From a virus: a DNA stretch of 54,326 nt. This document shows positions 16,060 to 22,435 of the stretch, piece by piece. The notes below the pieces were generated by a model, which searched no databases, was not told the origin of the DNA, and was given only the letters and a program-made list of their open reading frames with translations. The stretch spans positions 1-54,326 of IMG/VR virus record IMGVR_UViG_3300051215_000040; one strand, 5' to 3'. Within the stretch, counting starts at the first letter, position 1. The number at the start of each line of letters is the position of its first letter. The position numbers were made by a program, and so were the translations under genes.

Positions 16060-16974
16060 ATGGCAACCCCAATGCGCAGTACGGACTTCCGGTCCGTTGT
16101 TGAACCCATCCTGAACGAGGTGTTCGACGGTGTGTACGAGCAGCGTGCCGACGAGTGGAAACAAGTGTTCCGCGAGCAAAAAGGCATCCCGCGCAACTAC
16201 CACGAAGAGCCCGTCCTGTACGGCTTCGGTGCAGCTCCTGAGCTGCCCGACGGCATGGCAGTGACGTACCAGTCCGGTGGCGTGCTGTTCCTGCAGCGCT
16301 ACCTGTACAAGGTGTACGGCTTGGCCTTCGCCCTGACCAAAGTGCTGGTCGAGGACGGTGACCACATCCGTATCGGTCAGACCTACGCCAAGCACCTGGC
16401 TCAGTCCCTGATCGAAACCAAAGAAACCCTGGCAGCCAACATCCTGAACCGCGCTTTCAACGGCGCGTACACCGGTGGTGACGGCGTGTCCCTGGTTTCC
16501 ACGGCTCACCCGATCGTCAACGGCACGTTCAGCAACCAGCTGTCCACCGCTGCCGCCCTGTCGCAGACGTCCCTCGAGCAGATCCTGATTCAGATCCGCA
16601 ACGCAGTGGACAACAACGGCAAGCGTATCCGCCTGACACCCAAGAAGATCGTTTCCGGTCCTTCCAACGTGTTCCAGGCTGAGGTGCTCCTGAAGTCTGT
16701 GCTGCGCACCGGCACCGCCGACAACGACATCAACCCGGTGAAGTCGATGGGCTTGCTGGCCGAAGGCCAAGCCAACCTGTCTCGTATCACCAGCACCACC
16801 GCCTGGTGGGTTCAGACCGACGCCCCCGAAGGTCTGAAGCTGATGATGCGTCGCGGCCTGGAGAAATCCATGGAAGGCGACTTCGAAACCGACAGCATGC
16901 GCTACAAGGCCACCGAGCGTTACGCTCTGGGCTGGACCGACCCGCGCGGCGTGTTCGGTACCGCTGGCGTCTAA
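16060..16974 (+). CDS. Major capsid protein
   Basis: A near-ideal ribosome site (AAGGAGGG) precedes the ATG. The 304-residue product has features of HK97-fold capsid proteins of the gpT/podovirus type: a helical start VVEPILNEVFDGVYEQRADE, a GQTYAKHLAQSLIETKETLA spine helix, an LTPKKIVSGP segment and a C-terminal WTDPRGVFGTAGV. A terminator follows at 16991-17019, consistent with a separately controlled, abundant message. No acidic pro-domain is present, and scaffold is encoded separately. Confidence 0.88.
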   Translation: MATPMRSTDFRSVVEPILNEVFDGVYEQRADEWKQVFREQKGIPRNYHEEPVLYGFGAAPELPDGMAVTYQSGGVLFLQRYLYKVYGLAFALTKVLVEDGDHIRIGQTYAKHLAQSLIETKETLAANILNRAFNGAYTGGDGVSLVSTAHPIVNGTFSNQLSTAAALSQTSLEQILIQIRNAVDNNGKRIRLTPKKIVSGPSNVFQAEVLLKSVLRTGTADNDINPVKSMGLLAEGQANLSRITSTTAWWVQTDAPEGLKLMMRRGLEKSMEGDFETDSMRYKATERYALGWTDPRGVFGTAGV

Positions 16975-16990
16975 TCCAAGGCGTCAAGTG

Positions 16991-17019
16991 AAGCCCCTGC
17001 CCACAAGGCGGGGGCTTTG
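16991..17019 (+). terminator. Terminator after major capsid gene
   Basis: An 11-bp stem (16991-17001 with 17007-17017; one G-T wobble) encloses the loop CACAA and is followed by a short T stretch. It begins 17 bases after the capsid stop codon. The T tract is weak, so partial read-through into 17109 is likely. Confidence 0.7.
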
Positions 17020-17108
17020 CTGGGCACCTTCAATCCAGCGCAGCAGACGGCCCGCCCTGGCCGACGACATGCAGACGGCTGCGCAAAACTCGCATGTGAG
17101 GAATCATC

Positions 17109-17318
17109 ATGGCTCAAACCACTTTCAGCGGCCCCGTCAAATCGAACGCCGGCTTCCTGTTCCCCGTCACGACGACCGCCAACCTGCCCGCTGCCAGCAG
17201 CGTCGCCGCAGGCACCGCCTACGTCATTTCTGACAACGGCGCCGGCAACGACGAGTACTGCGTTGTCATCAGCACCGGCTCTGCCTGGGTGACCGCCGTC
17301 GGCGCTGCTCTGAGCTGA
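17109..17318 (+). CDS. Small virion-type protein (69 aa)
   Basis: The ATG has a GAGG site. The 69-residue product (MAQTTFSGPVKSNAGF start) is Ala/Thr/Ser-rich with predicted beta strands and no charged tail. Such short proteins next to the capsid gene often decorate the head or are minor fibre-like proteins. It is bracketed by terminators at 16991-17019 and 17337-17359, so it may form its own short message. Confidence 0.65.
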   Translation: MAQTTFSGPVKSNAGFLFPVTTTANLPAASSVAAGTAYVISDNGAGNDEYCVVISTGSAWVTAVGAALS

Positions 17319-17336
17319 TCTCCTGCGTCATGACGC

Positions 17337-17359
17337 ACCCCACCAACCGGTGGGGTTTC
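17337..17359 (+). terminator. Terminator between small virion genes
   Basis: A perfect 8-bp stem (ACCCCACC at 17337-17344 with GGTGGGGT at 17349-17356) has a 4-nt loop AACC and leads into TTTC. It lies 18 bases after the stop at 17318 and ahead of the ribosome site of the next gene. The T tail is short. Confidence 0.7.
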
Positions 17360-17381
17360 ATTCAAACCAGGAGATCACCTC

Positions 17382-17645
17382 ATGATGACCGACAAATTAG
17401 GCTACAAGCCGGTTGCAGCCGAGACTGCTGTGATCAAAGCCACCCCCGCCGGACTGTTCTCGGTGACCTGCATCGTCGCGGGCGCCGTCACGGTCTACGA
17501 CAACGCATCTGCGGCCAGCGGCAACATCCTCTACAAAAAGACAATGGCAGAGGGTGAAATCGCAACTTGGGCCAGCCACGGTATTGCAGCCAACAACGGC
17601 CTGGTGGTCGTGGCCGCTGGTACCGTGAACGTTGCTTACACCTGA
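17382..17645 (+). CDS. Small beta-rich virion-type protein (87 aa)
   Basis: Two adjacent ATG codons follow CCAGGAG; the second (17385) is also possible. The product has alternating hydrophobic/Thr-Val strands (GLFSVTCIVAGAVTVYDNAS, then GLVVVAAGTVNVAY), suggesting a small beta-sandwich like head decoration or fibre-tip proteins. No motif assigns a function. Confidence 0.65.
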   Translation: MMTDKLGYKPVAAETAVIKATPAGLFSVTCIVAGAVTVYDNASAASGNILYKKTMAEGEIATWASHGIAANNGLVVVAAGTVNVAYT

Positions 17646-17668
17646 TCCAGGCGCGGAAGGTTCGCGCC

Positions 17669-17914
17669 ATGGAAATGATGGTCTGGAATATCGTACTGAC
17701 AGCAATCGTCGCCCTGCTTGGATTTGTCGTGAAAGAGAAATTCGCCGAGCTTCAGCGCATCAGTATCTTGCTCAACAAGACGCGCGAGGAAATCGCACGC
17801 GATCACATCACCCGCACCGAGTTCCGGGCGGATATGCAACAGCTCATGGACCGGTTTGACCGCCTTGAGCGCAAGATCGACAACCTCAAAGCGCCCACTC
17901 ACGAGCGCGACTGA
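17669..17914 (+). CDS. Small membrane-anchored coiled-coil protein (81 aa)
   Basis: The ATG at 17669 (with GGAAGG before it) is chosen over an upstream TTG. One membrane segment spans residues about 5-21 (VWNIVLTAIVALLGFVV), followed by a charged helix or coiled coil to the C-terminus (FAELQRISILLNKTREEIAR, then FDRLERKIDNL). Similar short proteins recur in podovirus-like genomes and are sometimes called holin- or spanin-like; neither role is shown. It is far from the endolysin at 25667. Confidence 0.7.
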   Translation: MEMMVWNIVLTAIVALLGFVVKEKFAELQRISILLNKTREEIARDHITRTEFRADMQQLMDRFDRLERKIDNLKAPTHERD

Positions 17915-17926
17915 CTGGAGAAAAAC

Positions 17927-18625
17927 ATGGGCTGCAAATACGTCAAAGAGTTCGACTTCGGCACCAAGGGCAAAGACGGCTCCGTCAAGTACTCGATGGG
18001 TGGCAAGGTCGGCGGTTACGCCAAGGGCGGCGCCTGCAAAGGCTATGCCGAGGGCGGCAAGGTCCACAGCGATGTGGCCATGGACAAGAAGATCGTCAAG
18101 GAAGCCGTGCACAAGCACGAGAAGGCCATGCACAAAGGCGAGCCCCTGACCAAGTTGGCCAAGGGCGGCAAGGTGCAGGCCCCGGGCTTTGTTGGCCAGA
18201 CCATGATCAAGGACACCAGCAAGCTGGGCATCAAGGGCAACAAAAACCCCGGCATCAAGGGCTCCAAGCCCGTGGCGCCGAATCTGCCCACGCTCAAGCT
18301 GGCCAAGGGTGGCCAGGCCAAGATGCCACGCATGGAGGCCATGGACAAGCGCGAAATGGCCATGACCCCCACGATGCGCCGCGAGGCAGCCATGACCAGC
18401 CGCAAGGTCGAGGCGCCCGCACGCAAGATGGTGCCCGTTGCCTCGCGTGAGCCGATGCTGGCCATGAAGTCCGGCGGCAAGGTGAGCCAGGCAAAGGTCG
18501 GCAAGGTCATGGGCGAGTTCAAGTCCGGCGACCTGCACTCTGGCAAGGACGGCAAGGTCGTCACCAACCCCAAGCAAGCGATTGCCATCGCTTTGTCCGA
18601 AGGCCGCAAGGCCGCCAAGCGTTGA
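17927..18625 (+). CDS. Lys/Gly-rich protein with repeated KGG motifs and DUF6496-like C-terminus
   Basis: The 232-residue product is strongly basic. Its first 60 residues repeat GGK/KGG units (MGGKVGGYAKGGACKGYAEG), with further AKGGKV, LAKGGQAK and KSGGKV copies. The C-terminal segment KVMGEFKSGDLHSGKDGKVV followed by TNPKQAIAIALSEG matches a short conserved phage/bacterial domain (DUF6496 type). The function is unknown. Basic, repetitive, virion-module proteins may bind DNA in the capsid, but that is speculation. The same xxGG motif appears in the products at 7042 and 30559. Confidence 0.75.
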   Translation: MGCKYVKEFDFGTKGKDGSVKYSMGGKVGGYAKGGACKGYAEGGKVHSDVAMDKKIVKEAVHKHEKAMHKGEPLTKLAKGGKVQAPGFVGQTMIKDTSKLGIKGNKNPGIKGSKPVAPNLPTLKLAKGGQAKMPRMEAMDKREMAMTPTMRREAAMTSRKVEAPARKMVPVASREPMLAMKSGGKVSQAKVGKVMGEFKSGDLHSGKDGKVVTNPKQAIAIALSEGRKAAKR

Positions 18626-18633
18626 TCAAGATC

Positions 18634-18654
18634 GGGGCGGCTGTTTGCCGCCCC
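18634..18654 (+). terminator. GC-rich hairpin, possible weak terminator
   Basis: GGGGCGGC (18634-18641) and its exact complement (18647-18654) enclose a 5-nt loop nine bases after the stop at 18625. No T run follows, so it may pause transcription or stabilise the 3' end rather than terminate strongly. Its right arm overlaps the -35 of the promoter at 18645. Confidence 0.5.
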
Positions 18655-18673
18655 TGGTCGCTTGATCTACAAT
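18645..18673 (+). promoter_or_regulatory. Promoter for the tail gene group
   Basis: TTGCCG (18645-18650) and TACAAT (18668-18673) are exactly 17 bp apart; the -35 matches 4 of 6 and the -10 matches 5 of 6 sigma70 positions. The same -35 word and spacing recur at 26599-26627. It would start the transcript for the adaptor at 18735 and the fibre genes. Confidence 0.55.
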
Positions 18674-18734
18674 TCCCCAACCCCCACGGGCGCGCTGAAT
18701 CGGCGGCCATCTGACGACGACACACGGAGTTAGC

Positions 18735-19727
18735 ATGGCCTTTTCCGGCAGCATCAGCAGCACAACATTCAACGCCCTGAAGGTCGTCGATCACGCCTTC
18801 CGGCGCTGCCGCCTGCCCGCCCAGGCCATCACGGCCGAAATGCACAGCTACGCGCTTGAGTCGCTGTACCTGCTGCTCAGTGAGCTGGCCAACACCAAGA
18901 CCCCCAGCTGGTGCATCGAGCGCCAGATTTACCCGTTCTACGAGGGCCAGCCTGTTGTGACCCTGTCCAACGGCACCGTGGAAGTGCTCAACGCCAACCT
19001 GCGCACGCTGCAGGAGCTGACCGGTACCACGGTTTCGCTGGCAACCAGCTACACGGTCGACTTCAACGACCAGGACGGCGGCGTGGGCACGGTCAACACC
19101 GTGGGTATGAAGTGGACCGGCGCGTCGGTTCCGGTCACATTCCAGACCTCCAACGACGGCCTGGTCTGGACCACGGTCGGCACGCAAACGACGGCGGCCA
19201 CCGCTGGCGAGTGGACCTGGACCGACGTTGTCCCGGCCATGGCCAAGCGCCTGTTTCGCATCACCAGCAGCTCGCCGATGCTGCTCAGCGAGGTTTACCT
19301 GGGCACTTTGCCGCAGGAAATTCCCATGGGCACGCTCAACCGCGACACCTACGTGGCGCAGAGCAACAAGGTGTTCCTGGGCCGCCCGCTGACCTACTGG
19401 TTCCAGCGCGATTTGCCCCGTCCGGTCATGAACCTGTGGCCAAGCCCGAACGCGGCCGCCGAGCACCAACAGCTGATCGTCTGGCGCCACCGCCACATCA
19501 TGGACACCGAGAACCTGCAGCAGGACGTCGAGGTCCCGCAGCGCTGGCTCGAAGCGATCACGGCCGGGCTGTCGGCCAAAGTTGGTGCAGAAACCCCGTC
19601 CGTGGACACGAATCTGGTCGCTGCGCTCGAGCAGAAGTGGTACGCCGCTCGCCAGGCTGCCTGGGACGGCGACAACGACGGCTCGCCGACCTACATCAAC
19701 CCCGGCATTGGGTGCTACACCAAATGA
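18735..19727 (+). CDS. Head-tail adaptor, P22 gp4-like tail accessory factor
   Basis: The 330-residue product has an N-terminal helical adaptor-like region (DHAFRRCRLPAQAITAEMHS, then LLLSELANTKTPSWC). A beta-rich insertion at about 90-185 (MKWTGASVPVTFQTSNDGLV, then WTWTD) resembles a discoidin-like sandwich. A conserved C-terminal part contains RPVMNLWPSPN and a helical end (VPQRWLEAITAGLSAKVG). gp4-like proteins extend the portal channel after packaging. Confident as a neck/adaptor protein; the exact P22 equivalence is inferred. Confidence 0.75.
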   Translation: MAFSGSISSTTFNALKVVDHAFRRCRLPAQAITAEMHSYALESLYLLLSELANTKTPSWCIERQIYPFYEGQPVVTLSNGTVEVLNANLRTLQELTGTTVSLATSYTVDFNDQDGGVGTVNTVGMKWTGASVPVTFQTSNDGLVWTTVGTQTTAATAGEWTWTDVVPAMAKRLFRITSSSPMLLSEVYLGTLPQEIPMGTLNRDTYVAQSNKVFLGRPLTYWFQRDLPRPVMNLWPSPNAAAEHQQLIVWRHRHIMDTENLQQDVEVPQRWLEAITAGLSAKVGAETPSVDTNLVAALEQKWYAARQAAWDGDNDGSPTYINPGIGCYTK

Positions 19728-20038
19728 GCGGGAAATTCATCGTCCCAAATGCCAGCGACCCGACGTATGGTCTCGGCATTTGTGCGCGTTGCTCGCGCAA
19801 GTTCAAGCTCGCGGAGCTCAATCCGGACCCAAATTACCCGGCGCTCATGGTCTGCAACGAGGACTCGGACGATTACGACCCCTACCGCCTGGCCCCGCGC
19901 AAAGAGGACCAGGTCGTGCTGCCGTTTGTGCGCCCGGATGTTCCCGTGACCACCAACCCTTCGGGCCTGATCACGCAGGACGGCACGCAGTTCATCGTTT
20001 CTGAGGACGGGCAGCGCTTCCTCTACGTTGTGGATTAA
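19724..20038 (+). CDS. Small protein with zinc-ribbon-like CxxC start (104 aa)
   Basis: It starts in an ATGA overlap with the adaptor gene. Near residues 20-23 is CARC, followed by FKLAELNPDPNYPALMVC and DPYRLAPR, resembling a short zinc-binding fold. The C-terminal half is a beta-like segment ending FIVSEDGQRFLYVVD. It is conserved next to gp4-like genes in related phages and may be a neck or tail component; function unknown. Confidence 0.72.
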   Translation: MSGKFIVPNASDPTYGLGICARCSRKFKLAELNPDPNYPALMVCNEDSDDYDPYRLAPRKEDQVVLPFVRPDVPVTTNPSGLITQDGTQFIVSEDGQRFLYVVD

Positions 20039-20041
20039 AAA

Positions 20042-22417
20042 ATGGCGCAAGTTCCATCAAACCTCATTCCGATCAGCATCACCAACCTTCCGGTTCCGGT
20101 GACGCCTGCGTCGGAGGACACGTTGCTGGTTGGCGTCTACAACGGCGTGACCTACAAAATCCGCGCCGGTGACCTGCTGCAGGTGGCCGGCGTGCCGACC
20201 TCGCGCCAGGTGATTGCTGGCACGGGGCTTACAGGCGGCGGGGCGTTGTCCTCGAACGTGACCCTGTCGGTCGCGCCTGGCGGCATCGGCACCACGCAGC
20301 TTGCGGCCTCGGGCGTGACGCCTGGCGTGTACGGCAACGCCACGAGCGTGCCTCAGTTCACCGTGGACGCCACAGGCCGCGTGACGGCCGCCACGACCGT
20401 TCCACTGTCGATTTCCGGCTACGTGCCCGACACCCGGCAGGTGATCGCGGGCAACGGCCTGACCGGCGGCGGCGCGCTGTCGTCAAACGTGACGCTGTCG
20501 GCGTCCTATGGCGGCACGCCGCTGGCCGGGTCCGGATCCGGCTCCGCTGGTACCGCGCTGACCCTCTCGCGCTCTGACCACCGCCACCCGGCCGTGGACC
20601 TGGCAGACCAGACCCAGATCGACGGCATCTTGCCGATCGACCAGGGCGGCACAGGTCGGTCGTTGGTAATGCAGCCCGGCGCGGTCATCTGGTCCGGCGC
20701 CGACGGCCTGTATGTGGGCACGGCCGGCGTCAGTGGCCAGGTGCTGGTGTCCGGCGGTACCGGGGCCCCGACCTGGGGCTCGACGCTGATTCTGGCCCCT
20801 GTGGCCGCAAACACGTTCTTTGCCGGTCCAACTGCTGGAAGCGCTGCCGACCCGGTGTTCCGCACCATGGTCAACGCCGACCTGCCCAACTCCGGCGTGG
20901 TGGCGGCGACTTACGGCTCGGGCACCCAGGTTCCAGTGCTGGTGGTCAACAGCAAGGGCGTTGTGACCAGCGCCAGCACGGTCGATGTGACGCCCGCATG
21001 GGCCAACATCACCGGCACGCCAACCACGATTGCTGGCTACGGCATCACGGACGGCGTGACGCTGACCGGCACGCAGGCGCTCACCAACAAGACCATCGAT
21101 GCGTCGCTCAACACGCTGACGAACATCCCCAACTCGGCGCTGAGCTTCCCGTCGATCGCCTTCACTTACTCGGGCGGCATCACTGGCTCGGCCAGCGTCG
21201 CCCTGGGCGGCACAAACGCCCTGTCTCTGTCCAACGTGCCAAACGCCAGCTTGGCCAACAGCTCGGTGACCTACAACGGCGTGACCGTTGCCTTGGGCGC
21301 CTCTGGCACGATCACGGCGGCCAACCCGCAGCCACTGACCATCGGCACCGGCCTGGGTGGCGGAAGCTACGACGGCTCGGCTGCGGTCACGATCACCAAC
21401 ACGGGCGTGCTCAGCTGGAGCGGCGGCACCACGGGTCTGACCCCCGCCACGGCCACCACGGGAGCTGTGACGCTGGCTGGCACCCTGGTTGTGGCCAACG
21501 GCGGAACCGGGGCCACCACGGCCGCAGGAGCCCGCGCAAACCTGTCTGCGGCGGTTCTGGGGGCCAACAACGACATTACGTCGATGACTGGACTGACGGG
21601 CGGCATTTCGAGCCCGGACTTCATCCAGTTCGACACCGGCGCCACGGTCACGGACGCCACCGGCCGCCTGTACTACAGCGCGGACAGCATGTTCCAGACG
21701 CTGATGTTCCAGATGAATGGCAGCGTCATTCAGCCAGTTGGCGAGGCCGCCTACTACCGCGTCAAGCTCAGCGCCCCGGCCACCAAGGGCCAGGTGCTGA
21801 TGTTCACCGGAACCCTGGGTGCGAGTGGTGGCCTGCAAGCGGCACCAGCCACAGGGTTGCAGCCGGACCAGTCGAACTACATCCTTGGCTTGGCCGCTGA
21901 GACTGGGACCACAAACGACTGGATCACGGTCTTTGAGTTTGGCGAGATCAAAGGCATCGACACCACTGGAGGCGCTGAGGCCTGGACGCAGGGCCAGGTG
22001 TTGTACTACAACCCATCGGTTGCTGGCGGCCTTACAAAAACGAAGCCGGACACGCCAAACGCTATCGCTGTGATTGCGGCGGTGGTGCACGTTGGCGTCT
22101 CAAACGGCATCTTGTTCGTGCGCCCCACGTTTGGCTCTGTGCTGGGCGGCACCGACGGCAACGTGCAGTTTGGCACGCTGGCTGGCGGCGATGTGATCGT
22201 CTACGACTCGGGCGACTCGCGCTGGGAAAACCGTGCGCAGTCCACGCTGGCCGTTGGCACAGCAACCAACCTGGCAGGCGGCGCGGCATCCCAGATCCCA
22301 TATCAAACCGCCGCAGGCACTACCGCATTTATTGCCAACGGCACGGCGGGGCAGGTGCTCACGTCGGCTGGCACAGGCACACCTGTGTGGTCGGGTATCT
22401 CCGGCGGCACGTTCTAA
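20042..22417 (+). CDS. Tail fibre protein 1
   Basis: The 791-residue product starts three bases after the previous stop. It is rich in Gly, Thr, Ser, Ala and Val with repeated fibre units: RQVIAGTGLTGGGALSSNVT near residue 57 and again near 132, and a common fibre motif NGGTGATTAAGARANLSA near 486. No catalytic residues or S74 chaperone are seen. The C-terminal end WSGISGGTF resembles the ending VVGGTF of the product at 27307. It probably projects from the tail and takes part in host contact. Confidence 0.82.
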   Translation: MAQVPSNLIPISITNLPVPVTPASEDTLLVGVYNGVTYKIRAGDLLQVAGVPTSRQVIAGTGLTGGGALSSNVTLSVAPGGIGTTQLAASGVTPGVYGNATSVPQFTVDATGRVTAATTVPLSISGYVPDTRQVIAGNGLTGGGALSSNVTLSASYGGTPLAGSGSGSAGTALTLSRSDHRHPAVDLADQTQIDGILPIDQGGTGRSLVMQPGAVIWSGADGLYVGTAGVSGQVLVSGGTGAPTWGSTLILAPVAANTFFAGPTAGSAADPVFRTMVNADLPNSGVVAATYGSGTQVPVLVVNSKGVVTSASTVDVTPAWANITGTPTTIAGYGITDGVTLTGTQALTNKTIDASLNTLTNIPNSALSFPSIAFTYSGGITGSASVALGGTNALSLSNVPNASLANSSVTYNGVTVALGASGTITAANPQPLTIGTGLGGGSYDGSAAVTITNTGVLSWSGGTTGLTPATATTGAVTLAGTLVVANGGTGATTAAGARANLSAAVLGANNDITSMTGLTGGISSPDFIQFDTGATVTDATGRLYYSADSMFQTLMFQMNGSVIQPVGEAAYYRVKLSAPATKGQVLMFTGTLGASGGLQAAPATGLQPDQSNYILGLAAETGTTNDWITVFEFGEIKGIDTTGGAEAWTQGQVLYYNPSVAGGLTKTKPDTPNAIAVIAAVVHVGVSNGILFVRPTFGSVLGGTDGNVQFGTLAGGDVIVYDSGDSRWENRAQSTLAVGTATNLAGGAASQIPYQTAAGTTAFIANGTAGQVLTSAGTGTPVWSGISGGTF

Positions 22418-22435
22418 ATTTCGAGAGGAAACACC

